The translations under genes and the position numbers were made by a program. A stretch of DNA of 64,000 bases from Cokeromyces recurvatus. Taxonomy: Eukaryota; Mucoromycota; Mucoromycetes; Mucorales; Mucoraceae. The notes under the pieces were generated by a model. That model searched no databases and had not been told where the DNA came from. It was given only the letters and a program-made list of their open reading frames with translations. The stretch is from positions 248,001-312,000 of the forward strand of contig NW_026251417.1 in the NCBI RefSeq assembly GCF_025118155.1, in the 5' to 3' direction. Positions 36,188-48,004 of this stretch are shown one piece after another (positions within the stretch are counted from its first letter, which is position 1; every line of letters begins with the position of its first letter).

Positions 36188-38560
36188 TCACTGACTTAAA
36201 CGTCTTATACGCCTGTCATGTCTGCCTTCATATAATTTCATACTAGCATCTGTTTATGGAACTACTTTTGGTATAATTACGACTGAAGAAATTAGATAAG
36301 GCCACGAAAAAAAAATTTGGGCCATTTGAAAATATTTAGGACACAAATTTTGAAAAGTTTGGAAATGGATCAGTGCTTCAAAAATGGGGCAGCCAAGAAA
36401 ATTTGGAACATTTATTTGGAAACAGGACGAGGGGACCTTTTTGTCCGGTAAACTTTTTCAGGGAAACTTTTTTTTTTTCGCAAAGAAAAGGCTCCCAAAA
36501 TGAATTTCTTTTTTCCTTCTGTTGTGATTGTATTCGTCTTTACAACTAAGTTAACAGAAATAAACCATCATTTATTTAAATAATAAAGAGGTTACTCAAA
36601 TAAAACTAGTGTATTGTACTTCACAGCATAATGTTCATTATACAACATTCAGTTTTAATAATAGTCATTGTTAGAGTAATAATTATACTATGTAATTATA
36701 AGAATTCAATAGGGCTATGATTGTTATATGCCCTTACATAATCACTTACATAAGTCATACATATTATATATACATCTATAATGTCGAATATTGTCATGTA
36801 ATAACATCTTAGTGGATGATAATAATAATAGTAGCATATAAATAATTGGTCTTATTGTTATAGCTGGAATATTCACTGTGAATTAATGTTAACGCGTTGC
36901 TTACCCCAGAAATAATAATTGGGTATAATTTTCGTAACAACGACAGCTCAGGGAGAATAAAAATATATCTTATTACAAGCCAAATTGTTTAGAGACAACA
37001 TTTACACATAATGCTTTATTATACCAGTATTCACTTATCCAAATCATACTTCTATTAATATCATTTACCTTGCAAAAAAACACATATAAATAGCCCTATC
37101 TCTTCCTCTTTTTTTTTTTATCCTTTTTCCTTCAGCCCATGAAGGTTTTTTTCTCTAAATACAGATTTGAACTGGTCCGGGCAATTTTAGTATATAAAAT
37201 ACTTGTGATCATTTGGATTTTTATTCAATAGAACTCAACTTAAAAAAAAAGTTTACCTGTAAAAGTTTACTGGAAAAAATGGTTCTCTTGCAAATATTCT
37301 TATCCTGTTTCCAAATAAGTGTCCTATTTTCAAACTTTTCAAAATTTGTGTCCTAAATATTTTCAAATGGCCCATTTTTTTTTTTTTTTTTTCGTGGCCC
37401 AACCTAATTTCTTCAGCTGTGTCATCATTTAAGGCAGCTACACAATGAAGTATTAATACATGCAAGAATGAATAATTTCATATTTACTTATTGTAAAAAA
37501 TCTATTCGTTTTTCCAGTCAATAAGTTTTCTATTAAAACAAATTATTATAAAATGAGATTTATTTCCGTCAATATTATTACCTGACTCTACACTAACATA
37601 GATTCCCATAGAAGAGTTAAACGATCTTGAAACCAATGAATGTATCGTAACTACATCACCTACACCTGAACTAGCAATAAAGTTTAAACTATCAATGCTG
37701 ATAATAATAATAATAAAAAAAAATAGATATTACAGAGTCAGTGATTTTTGATGTGACTCATTCATCCTCCACATTTTTTTTTTAATAATACTACCTTGCT
37801 GTCAATAAATAAGTTTTAGCACTTGCGATAGCACATGTTTCCATCCAGGCCATAATTTGGCTACCAAATGTAATACTTAACGTATTTGCATGCTGAGGCA
37901 TAACCACCTCAACTGCTTCTGCAAATGTATAGTTTATGGGCCTTTCTTTTACTTGTTGTAATATCCCTTGGATCCTATGAAAACCTTCGTTTTTTTCTTA
38001 AAGCTGGGATCATAGGCTGATCATCATCCTCTTCGCAGAAAAATAATTTGAATGAGGTTTTATAGGTGCTTTCTGTCATTGACCCCTGAGATAATTCCCT
38101 CATATATTTGACGTACCTCACTATAATCTAACTTTTTTTTTCCATTTGAAGCGTTGGTGTCTTTGTAATTCAGCCATTTTATATTGTTTGTGTTCCATAG
38201 GGGGGGAGGTATAAGTTGAGGGATAGGAATAGGCTGAAAATCAGAAAGAATACGGCCCAAATGAAATTTAGCCTTTGGACGAGGCGAGAGGGCGATGAAA
38301 GTCAAATAAGCGTGAGCTACAAAGAAGCGATCATGCGATAAAGGCGATTTTGCTTCTACTTTAACACCCACTTCCATAGATGTTTTCCATGATTTATTAA
38401 CACATGCTTGAATGTATATCTATATAATAGTTACGTTAGTAGTGGTCATCTATAATAGTAACAGAAAGGTTTTTGTATAAACAACTTTACAATATTGCTC
38501 ACTTTAACTGGGTGTAAAAATGCGACATCATGATAAAATAAATTAGTGAAGTTTTATCCA
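36188..38560 (-). pseudogene. Acyl-CoA thioesterase (double hotdog), disrupted
   Basis: Remains of a two-hotdog acyl-CoA thioesterase of the ACOT type. Read downwards: HDVAFLHPVKVSNIVK (about 38505-38550), then YIQACVNKSWKTSMEVGVKV and FQPIPIPQLIPP (38060-38400). Next comes the second hotdog, AVEVVMPQHANTLSITFGSQ and MAWMETCAIASAKTYLL (about 37796-37975), then SIDSLNFIASSGVGDVVTIH and NSSMGIYVSVESG (37580-37700). LHCVAALNDDT lies at about 37420-37453, and after the insertion VVIIPKVVP and TDASMKLYEGRHDRRIRRLS, ending at 36188. Lesions: the 5' end of hotdog 1 is missing, the frame is broken in an A7 run near 37997-38003, a TAA at 36254-36256 replaces a codon after KVVP, and a 1.13 kb element splits the last exon. 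Not functional as written. Confidence 0.82.
36283..37416. mobile_element. Inverted-repeat (foldback/MITE-like) element inside the thioesterase gene
   Basis: The two ends are inverted copies starting CTGAAGAAATTAG. The left arm 36283-36490 and right arm about 37250-37416 match over 150-200 bp; one 40-nt block around CCATTTGAAAATATTTAGG is identical, and the left arm carries an extra piece of roughly 45 bp. The interior (about 36500-37240) has no coding potential, so the element is non-autonomous. Host coding sequence is recognisable on both sides, which fixes it as an insertion. I could not find a clear target-site duplication. Confidence 0.82.
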
Positions 38561-39157
38561 CTATTGCCTTTCTTTCTTTCTTTTACAGAAGGAGATATAG
38601 TATGATGTTCTGCCCCCTATTCCTGCTGCAATATTTATCCAACCTAGAATCGTACCAGCATAAACAAATCACTATCAATAACCGAAAAAAAAGGACTTTT
38701 TTTTTTCCTGCTGTAAAATTAGCTTTGTTCCATTTTAGGGTTCTGCTTGTTGCTACTGCTTGCAATATTTAAACTTTGATTGTTTTAATGACATAAAATG
38801 GCCCGCGTCAAATTATCAATAATGAAAGGAAATGATTCACAGTTTCAGGCATTTAAAGTCGAGAGCCTATTTAAAGATAGTAGGCTGCTTTGTCAACAGT
38901 TGTGTAAGATACATAGTTCAATAACTCGAATGGGCTACTAGGTCATTATTTTGCTCGGTATTTACAGGATTAAGACTATTAAAGAAGCAATCAGATACTC
39001 TATAAATAAGTTCTAATAAACTCATTTTGGATGAAAAGTAATATATCACAGCATTGCTCCATTTATCCAATTAAAATAAATACACACATAAATATTTATT
39101 TAATTCATTAGATGGTTATCCAATTTGATCTATTCAGTACATAGGTAGTTAAGCTTT
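38561..39157. other. Intergenic region
   Basis: Lies between the broken thioesterase 5' side and the ARV1 3' end. No exon is recognised; the missing first part of the thioesterase is not found here. Confidence 0.5.
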
Positions 39158-40232
39158 TTATATCATTATCATAAGTAAAATATAAGAAAAAATATTGAGC
39201 CCAGATTCTGCTTAAGATGCCAATAAAGATAATCAATAAAGTATGAAAATAAGGTATATTCAAGTAAACTATATCATGTATGTACTTTGTTTAAGTAGAT
39301 ATACAAATATAACAAATACATATTCTTTATATAATTACCTGATAAGGCTTCTGTATTTGATGCTAGAACAATGATACTCACAAGCCAAGAGTATTCCAAT
39401 TGTCTATAATCCCAAATAACCATAAAAATTAAAAGCATTTTACCAAAACTTGATATTATTAAAGCCATTGAAACATAGTTGTATCTATGTAAAATAAATT
39501 TAGTTTCCTAATCATGCATTCAAGTAATACATTCTTACTTGACTTTCTTGCTTTTTTCATTTTTCATAAAATAATACAATCGAATGATTAAATTGACACA
39601 ACAATGAAAAATAATGAATTCTATACAACGTTTTTCCTTTAAAAAAGAAGAAGAAGAATCAATTACATGTTATCAGCCACTTACCAAATACACAAATGGC
39701 TAACAGATACAAGTATTGGCCATAAAGAGGCAACTGAGTGAATTTTGAATCATACTCAGTATAATATCTTTCTAATCTAAACCATTTTATATCTTTCTAG
39801 ATCGTAAATATATGTTATAAATCCATTCTCGAATGTACTTACATACTTCAAATAAAATTAATAATATTGCAAAACGAAATACGTGGGGCTACATAAAAAT
39901 AAAACAAAATAAAACTGTTAAATCAATAGATTCAATAATCGTCTACAAGTTTTACTTCAAGTCCATCTTGTTCAGTTATTCTATTAAACAATAAATGTCT
40001 GTATACTTGTGGTTTATGAAGTAACATATCAATAAACACAATCACGAAATCATGTTCAATATATTTATCTGCAAATTGATTACAATGATCCTGTACAAAA
40101 TTCATGAGTTTAATAATTAGAGATGACTATAAGAAGCTACGTGCTTACACATGTTGTTAGACGAATGTTATCTTTACTATATTGAGTATATAAATTAGCA
40201 ACAGAAGCACCACATTCAACACAGGTACTCAT
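39158..40232 (-). CDS. ARV1: Lipid-homeostasis protein ARV1
   Basis: ER membrane protein involved in sterol trafficking and GPI-anchor synthesis. Starts at 40230-40232 with MSTCVECGASVANLYTQYSK, giving the first Cys pair; the next exon (about 39990-40092) adds DHCNQFADKYIEHD and KPQVYRHLLFN, the ARV homology domain. Membrane exons follow: PHVFRFAILLILFE (about 39848-39890), WFRLERYYTEYDSKFTQLPL (about 39685-39800), EFIIFHCCVNLIIRLYYF (about 39545-39625) and MALIISSFGKMLLIFMVIWD (about 39340-39485). A short last exon reads SGLNIFSYILLMIMI, stop at 39158-39160. The first three blocks are secure; the last junctions are my best fit. Confidence 0.88.
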
Positions 40233-42784
40233 TATGTGCTAAAATACAATTTTGATTTTTTTTTTTTTTGTTTTTTTAGATAACAAATTTGTTTATTGGT
40301 TAGTTTGATTTTTTTTTTTTTTTAAGTGTAGAGTCTTTATCAATGTTTGACAGTCATTAAGGATAATTTATTATCATACATTTACAAATGAAATTGATAT
40401 GCCCGTATTATCGAAAAGTCCTTTTTTTTTGGAATTTATATCTCATTTTCAAATAAAGCTCTCCAAGAGAACGAAGAAATGATAATGAAGGATAATTTTT
40501 TTTACTATTCATAATATCGATCCTTAATAAAAAGTCTTTTATATGAGTAGGTTGATGCATATGTATATTTTCCATAAAGACATAATATAGTACAGTCTTT
40601 TTTTTTTTTTTTTCATTCATTCTTATTAAGTAAACCCGTTATTTGTGTAATAAAAATAAAGAAAATGTTTCGACTTGGCACCTCTTTCCCTCTCTGTTAT
40701 TTCTGTCATAGTTTTTTTTTATTTTTCAGTCTGAGAATAGATAAATATATATCTATAAACATATACAGTAATAATGTAAGTCAATTATTGTTAATATTAC
40801 ATAGACTATGACCAACATACCTTACTAAATAGATATCTTAATAATGACGATAAATAGTGTACATTTGATTTGATTTATCCGTTTGTACTCTTGATAGCTA
40901 CATGGGCTTCTGTCTTGATTAGTATCAAGATGACTCCAATTTATTCGTAACATTTCCATATAAAATGGTTACTTGATTCGTCTGTTTAATTCTAACCAAA
41001 TAATCATAAAGGTGGCATAAGATAGTAAAAGTAGATATCCTAATCCAAATTGCATTACTTTGAAGGAGAATATATTAAAAGAGCAAAGGACTCTTGTGAG
41101 CTTAATAGCATATCATGTCATTAACAATATGAATAGGTATAAATAAAAATAGGAAAATAACATTCTTTGATGGCCTTTGCTAACCATAAGCAATGGTATA
41201 TAATGAATGCTATTTACAATTTTTTTTTAGACTTGTGAAATATTTTCTTAATGAAGCCTTGCTTGAAGTTGCAACTATGTTGTCTATTTGAATTATGTCA
41301 ATAAAGAAAAAAGATACCAAGTGACCCTTATTTTGAATGATGGGCATAAACAAGATTCTATCAGTTGTATTCTCAAGATAATATATAGGCTATAAATGAG
41401 ACATGAAGAATTATATACTTTAATTTAGTTAACATGTAGTTTTATCTACAAATGAACATAAATATCTTAAGGGCTACTATTGTAAAATGTATATATATAT
41501 ATATAAATATAAAAGGCAGAAGAAGTAATTTTATTATTATGTATACAAATATATAAATAATATTAAATACTGCTTCCTTCTGGCTTGTATACATACATAC
41601 ATAGATTAGCTCTCTTATTGAGGATAATCTATACTCCTCACACTACTAGTAATAATATATAATAATTATAATTAGGAATTAGATCCATTTATTGACTTTG
41701 TAATGAAGGGCATGTAGTTCTAGTTATAATTGGCATGTATAAGAAATGATAGCATTAGCTAGTGTGAGTTGTGAATTATTATAAGAACAGGAATAATCAT
41801 ATATAATACGCATATCAATTTGTCCATCTCAAGAGAAGTTTAATTTTTTGTAAAAAGCTTCTGTATTATTTAACTGAATTTAAATTATAAAAAACACTTG
41901 TTGCTGCATTAAAAAAATAAGGTACACAAATCTGCTGCTTATGTATATGACATCAAACTATCCTATTTAATAAGAAAATTACTATTATTTTATACATGGA
42001 CATATAACCATACATAATGTGCTTATAGTGAGGAAAAGAGAAAGTACACCTTTTATTTTATTTTTTCTTTATATTTTAATATCCCTTCTACCTTTATAGC
42101 AATACACAATATAAATAAAAATACAACGACGCTAGTGTAAAAATAAAAAAATAAAAAAAAAAAAAGAAGAAATAAAAAACACATGTAGAAGAGTTTTACT
42201 CCTTACTTTTATAAAGATGTGGGAATAAAATATAAATTTATTGCGTATTGTAAGGTTTATCTGTTCTTGGCTTTTTTTTTTATATATATATACTTTCCTC
42301 CTCTTTTTACTTTATTTATTATTTAAATAATATAAAGACTAACATTCTATAGTATTTTAGAAAATTCATACACATTTAAACAACACAAGTATATTTGTTT
42401 TATGTTGAAATAAAAAAAAAGGGAGGGAAGATTCATTGTAAGTAATAACATTTTCATATGATTTATTTTAGAGTTTATGTAGCTTCAATTTGACGCCAAA
42501 ATACTGTGCAACGCATATGATTTTTGATAGGCAATCAATATCTATTCTTTGAAAAAAAATAAAAAAATAAAATAAATAAATAAAATAACTATAAAAATAA
42601 TCCTCCTTATTTTGACCTTTTCTTTTTCTTTAACCGTTTTATTTTCAAATAGAATTAAAAAAAAAGTCTTATTCTTGTAAGTATTTTTCTCTTTTAGATA
42701 TTTTAACTTTTTTTATATATTATAAAATAACGCGTATAACTAACAAATAATTCTCCTAATTAATCCATATAAATATTTATACGT
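40233..42784. other. Gene-free region
   Basis: Very AT-rich. Contains T runs at about 40258-40270, 40310-40322 and 40599-40612, and scattered ATAC repeats. No coding exon or RNA gene is recognised on either strand. Confidence 0.55.
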
Positions 42785-43156
42785 TTGTATGTATATTCTT
42801 ATTTCTATATATCTTGTATCGTCTTGGCTTTTCTATTAAACACCCTCCTAATAATTACTACTACTAAAACTATTACTGTTGACGCTGCTGCTAAAGCAAT
42901 TTACTCTGTCGCTTCTCGTGAAGCAGCTGATAGGGCTGCTATGCCCCCACCACGTTTCTTGCCTGCAAAATTTGGGGAAAATGTCTTGGCTGCTGTGGCT
43001 ACCTCGGTCCCTGTTGATCAATCACCATCAGGTTCCCTGGAGATCGATGATCCCATGGACCTGGTGGATGAGGTAGAAGAACTTTGTGTTCTTCTATCTC
43101 TGATTGATCTGAAAGATGATCCAATGGAGGGTGTTGTCTTCGGACACATCTGGTGA
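42785..43156 (+). CDS. Unrecognised open frame in a GC-richer island
   Basis: Frame of 123 codons. The first about 35 codons are AT-rich, with a hydrophobic stretch ISCIVLAFLLNTLLII. From about 42880 the composition changes abruptly, with codons such as CTG, GTG, ATC and GCC, giving AAAKAIYSVASREAADRA, MPPPRFLPAKFGENVLAAV and an acidic tail DDPMDLVDEVEEL. The following 43160-43300 is also GC-richer than the flanks and then runs into T tracts broken by GCGG (43315-43378). I do not recognise the family. It may be a fragment of a retrotransposon gag-like frame or a captured gene piece rather than a working gene. Confidence 0.35.
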   Translation: MYVYSYFYISCIVLAFLLNTLLIITTTKTITVDAAAKAIYSVASREAADRAAMPPPRFLPAKFGENVLAAVATSVPVDQSPSGSLEIDDPMDLVDEVEELCVLLSLIDLKDDPMEGVVFGHIW

Positions 43157-43314
43157 AGTTGGGTTATTTAGGGGATTAGGGGTAGCCCTATAAGGTGGAT
43201 AGGGTTTTTTCTTTTTTTCTGGCGCCGTCTTGGACTGGAGTTGACTTTTGGTCTTTGGTGTTCTGCTGTTGATGCAGTCTTTTTCTTTTTTCCGGTTGAA
43301 TTTGGGAAGGTCTC

Positions 43315-43378
43315 TTTTTTTTTTGCGGTTTTTTTTTTTTTTTTTGCGGTTTTTTTTTTTTTTTTTTTTTTTTTTTCT
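43315..43378. repeat. T-rich tract with two GCGG interruptions
   Basis: Long T runs separated by GCGG twice, immediately downstream of the GC-richer island. It could be a degenerate homopolymer tail in reverse orientation. Confidence 0.8.
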
Positions 43379-44370
43379 TCTAAAAAAAAATTCGCTTAAA
43401 TTTATATAAAATAAAAAGTAAAAATACTTTTGTTATAAAACTTATATTTATTATTGATTTCCTTTACTATTGACTTTTATTAAAACGCGTATGAATATTA
43501 CTTTTTTAATTAATAGAGTGAATTATAATATGGATTAAGCATGTAAAAAAAATAAAATATTCATTTTTGGAAAATAATATAGATTTTAATGGTCACTCCT
43601 CCTCGAGTTTTTATATAAAATTAGAACGCAAATACAATTGAAAGCAGCAGGATTCTATAATATATTTGTATATATTTCTCTTCGAATATCAACCGTTGAA
43701 GATACACTTTTCCTGAATTACATGATGGAAATTATCAAGAGTGTATGAATCAAAAAAGAAAAAGAAAAAGAAACTTCGTTTATTATATACACATAAAACG
43801 TGAATTAAAAAAAGTAGAGTCAAATATTGTCAAGTTCACCAGTTAAATATCGTTAATAATTCTTATATACCTTAATTCAACAATATATACTTCTTGTTAT
43901 ATACAACCAGTGGTTACAAAGCCATAATATATTACAAAGAAGACTTCTACCTCTATTCTTTAGTGTTGTCTATGTCTTTTATATACAAAAAAATAAATAA
44001 ATAAATACAATTAAATACATGAATGATATAATCGATTATAATCCATATTTTCAACATCATAGAGCATACTAGTTCTCTCCTATTTTTAATCAGTTTTTAT
44101 CATGTTATTAATTCTTATTTTATTTTATTTTATTTTATTTTATTTTATTTTATTTTATTTTATTTTATTTTATTTTTTGTACTTTTTTATTTATTGGGAT
44201 TTAATATTAAAAATAAAGCGATCGAGTAAAGGTAAAGTGGAGAATAGCTGCTAATAGCATAAGTTATAGATCTTATTAAGGGAATAATTTTTTTTTCTTT
44301 CGGCTAATCATTGAATATAAAACCATATACTATTGTGTATTGTATATAAAATATTTAAATGCTTTTTTTT
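43379..44370. other. Gene-free region with (TTTTA)n microsatellite
   Basis: No coding exon. A pentanucleotide TTTTA array of about a dozen units lies at about 44117-44176. The end of the stretch is the 3' flank of beta-tubulin. Confidence 0.6.
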
Positions 44371-45532
44371 TTATTCGTCATCCATTTGAGCATCTTCTTC
44401 ATTGTATTCTTCATCAATATCTTCACTAGCAGTAGCCTCTTGGTATTGTTGGTATTCAGATACTAAATCATTCATATTGGACTCGGCTTCAGTAAATTCC
44501 ATCTCGTCCATACCTTCACCTGTATACCAATGTAAGAAAGCCTTTCTTCTAAACATAGCCGTAAATTGTTCATTCACTCGTTTGAATAAATCTTGAATAG
44601 CTGTGCTGTTACCAATGAAGGTACCTGACATCTTGAGACCAACAGGAGGAATATCACAAAGAGAGGTTTTAACACTATTAGGAATCCATTCAACAAAATA
44701 GGATGAATTCTTTTGTTGAATGGCTAACATTTGATTTTCAACTTCTTTAGTCGACAAACGACCTCGGAAGATAGTAGCCGCTGTCAGATAACGACCATGA
44801 CGAGGATCAGAGGCAGCCATCATGTTACGAGCATCAAACATTTGTGCAGTTAACTCAGGAACACTCAAGTTACGATATTGTTGAGATCCAAAGGCAGTCA
44901 AAGGAGCAACACCGACCATAAAGAAATGAAGACGAGGAAATGGAACCATATTGACACATAGCTTTCTCAAGTCACTGTTTAATTGACCAGGGAAACGTAA
45001 ACTAGTGGATACACCCGACATAACAGCAGAGACGAGTTGATTCAAATCACCATATCCTGGATTTTTTAATTTGAGCGTACGGAAGCAAATATCGTAAAGT
45101 GCCTCATTATCAATACAGAAGGTTGCATCACAATTTTCTACAAGTTGATGGACTGATAATACAGCATTGTAAGGTTCAACAACCGTATCAGATACTTTAG
45201 GAGAAGGAACAACTGAATAAGTGCTTAGGATACGGTCGGGATATTCCTCACGAATTTTAGATAACAAAAGAGATCCCAGACCAGAACCCGTACCACCACC
45301 TAAGGAATGACAAAGTTGAAAACCTTGAAGACAATCCGTATTCTCCGCTTCTTTACGAACAATATCCATAATTGGTTCAACTAACTCTGCTCCTTCTGTG
45401 TAATAACCTTTAGCCCAGGAGTTACCTGCACCAGATTGAGCATTAATAAAGTTGTCAGGGCGAAAAATTCTTCCGTATTGACTACTACGAATGGCATCCA
45501 TTGTTGCAGGCTCGAGGTCAACAAGTACAGCC

Positions 45533-45570
<38 letters not shown>

Positions 45571-45999
45571 GGGCGGAAGATATATGAATATAGGAAACAA
45601 AAATATGACCTCTCTTAATAGCGCGTACCTTGGAACATATTTTCCTGGTGAACCTTCATTATAAAAGACATTAATACGTTCAAGCTGAAGATCATTATCA
45701 CCATAATAATTGCCATTGACGTCTATACAGTGTTCTTCTGAGATTGTTTCCCAAAATTTTTGACCAATCTATACAAAAAGATACATTAATAAACTTATAT
45801 ACGTACAGACGATATCTTGTTCTATTTCTTTTCTTTTTTTTTTTCCTCCTTGTTCTCTTTATTATGAAACAAAACGTATTAGACTTACTTGGTTACCACA
45901 TTGGCCTAATAATAAAATACTATTAACAACAATTGTCTTTTAACTCATTCAGATGAGTGATGGCAACTTACCAGCTTGAACATGAATAATCTCTCTCAT
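44371..45999 (-). CDS. Beta-tubulin with Tyr167 and Ala198
   Basis: Structural tubulin subunit. Exon 1 is 45966-45999 ([10 protein letters not shown]), exon 2 only 17 nt (45889-45905, supplying QCGNQ), exon 3 about 45630-45769 ([14 protein letters not shown] ... GKYVPR) and exon 4 44371 to about 45532. GTP-binding [10 protein letters not shown] is intact, the C-terminus is acidic ([13 protein letters not shown]), and the length is about 447 residues, normal. Counting from Met1, residue 50 is Phe, 165 Ser, 167 Tyr, 198 Ala (codon GCA in [12 protein letters not shown]) and 200 Phe. Most fungal beta-tubulins have Phe167 and Glu198. The intron before exon 4 contains a 33-nt homopolymer next to its acceptor. 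Whether another beta-tubulin gene exists is not visible here. Confidence 0.96.
45535..45567. repeat. Poly(A) tract in beta-tubulin intron
   Basis: Thirty-three A on plus, poly(U) in the pre-mRNA, directly abutting the 3' splice site of the last intron. Confidence 0.95.
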
Positions 46000-46291
46000 G
46001 ATGTTTATATATTAAAAAGACTTCTAAGGAATTGTTAATATGTATACATATCACATTATAGTTTAAATTGTCTTACCTAAAATAAAAATAAAAAAAAGAG
46101 AAAAGAAAAGTAACAACTTATACGATTGAAGAAAAAAAAAGAATTATATATGATTAATATTAGTATTAATATTATTATCATTATTATTATTATTTTGTGA
46201 CCAATGAGCACAAAGCTGATTTGTCCTCGTCAGTTTAAAAGAAAAGTTAAGACAAAAGGAAGAAATAGACATGCATATCGGGAAAATAATA

Positions 46292-46346
<55 letters not shown>

Positions 46347-47099
46347 CATAGTTTCACGGAGAGATAAGTTGAGATAACTACTCAATCAAGAGAGAAGGAA
46401 CAGAAGAATGAGTCAGATAGTCCATTTCATGCAAGATAGATGAACTAAAGAAAGACTACTAGCTTAAAGGATTCGTGTCTTTTTTTTTTTTTTTTTTTTT
46501 TGCAGGAAGATTAATAAGTAATTACACTAGGAATTTACGTATGCTGTAGATAGTGGATGGAATGAGACTGATTGAACAAATAAACAGAATGAAAAGGACA
46601 TGGAGAAGGGCAACCAGATGGTAACCAACTAAGTCGCCAACAGATACAGTGGCTATGATTATGGTTCGATAGTACAAGATGAATTGTCGAGATATTACTA
46701 CAAACTGAAAGGTATTTTGAGTAATGATTTGAATATTACATTGTTTAGAAGTAAGTAATATCAAGTCGACTTGAAGAGACATTGGTCAAGAGTATGGATT
46801 AAAGTAATACATCTTTTCTAAATAGGAGTTTTGAACAAGCAGTATCATTGCGAGTGATTGGAAGAGAGTTGAAGAAGAGACAACAATCTAGTGAGCAAAG
46901 TGTCCTCTAGGAAATATAAAGAGTGGAAGATATACCGAGCTTGAAGTATACTTATTAGTGATATGTAACAACTTTTTACAGTCAATTTGAAAACATTTTT
47001 GTTGAGTTCCAAAATAGGTCCATGCTCCAACTTGCTGGATTGGAGTAACATAACCCTTTTTAGTCTGATGTTCAAATAAAAGCAATTGTAAAAGTGTAA
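46000..47099. other. Intergenic region with 50-nt poly(A)
   Basis: Holds the beta-tubulin upstream sequence, a 50-nt A run (46295-46344) and a T run (46480-46501). Minus-strand frames at 46845-47085 (LLFEHQTKKGYVTPIQQVGA) follow the degenerate transposase in the same orientation and may be its 3' remnant; otherwise no gene is seen. Confidence 0.45.
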
Positions 47100-47545
47100 T
47101 ATTATCCAGGTATGGGAGGTATCAGCAATTCTAGCTGCAAGAATCTCAGTGTCCTTCTGCTTATGACGCTTATTTTTATCTTTAACTGATACTCCAAATT
47201 ATTCAATTAGGCTGTGCTCTAGCGAATAAAAAGGAAGATAAACATATTCAGTATCCCTATTTCAACTACCTCCTCTATTTATCTTGAAGGGTGAATTGGC
47301 TCATTGTCCATAATAAGATGAAATCCTTTTTCATAATACCACGCTTATTCATCTCGTTTAAACAACGTCTCAAATAGTAGCTTTTTCTTTCCTGGAAACT
47401 ATGTCTAGGAATTTTCTTTTCTTGCTGCCCTGAATTCGTCTTATATTTAACTATGTTTTAGGAACCCGTATATGTAAGTTGACTATACCAATGGATGAAA
47501 TGAATCCAATAATTGAGTGCAAAAATGCTTTTATTAATGAGGTTG
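47100..47545 (-). pseudogene. Degenerate DDE (IS630/Tc1-like) transposase fragment
   Basis: Read in shifting frames on the minus strand: TTTKAFLHSIIGFISSIG, a block near 47310 containing MDNEPIH (compare the family's MDN-x-x-IH, second catalytic Asp), then VYLPFYSLEHSLIE (compare LPPYSP-x-LNPIE) and KDKNKRHKQKDTEILAARI. Many stops and frame changes intervene. The order and spacing fit the DDE_3 family common in Mucoromycota. No inverted ends were found. Confidence 0.55.
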
Positions 47546-48004
47546 TTACAATCGCTGTTTTTTTTTTTTTTTTTTTTTTTTTTTCAATGAATTATTTTGA
47601 GTTTTAGCGAGCTTATTACACTATCTTTTATATTTTTATGATACAAAACAACGACATACTGTAGTAGTATAAGTCCTCTTTTTTTTTTTGTTTTCTATTC
47701 AAGCTCGTTAAACTCAAAAACTTGCTTATATTGTCATGTTTATTTATGTGTTTATTGTAATAGGAATAAGTTCAAGTGCAACTCTTTCTCCAACAACAAT
47801 AACAACAAGCTGAAACTACGTCCCATCTTATTGATAGTCCGATTCGAAGATGAAACAGAATTTCATTCATAAACTTAAAACTCAGAAATAGAAATAAACC
47901 TTTTTTTATAAAAAAAGAAAGAAAAAAAGGTTATACATAAACAGATATTTTACAGTCATTTGTAGACATTTAAATAGATATACACATATTATTTAAATTT
48001 AAAC
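47546..48004. promoter_or_regulatory. Upstream region of the SH3/EH gene
   Basis: Includes a 27-nt T run (47558-47584) and A/T-rich sequence up to the ATG at 48005. No specific site recognised. Confidence 0.35.

Noticed and set aside
36283..37416. Interpretation of the inverted-repeat segment as an ordinary thioesterase intron
   Set aside because: The ends are long inverted repeats starting at CTGAAGAAATTAG rather than GT-AG borders, and no other intron in the window exceeds a few hundred bases.
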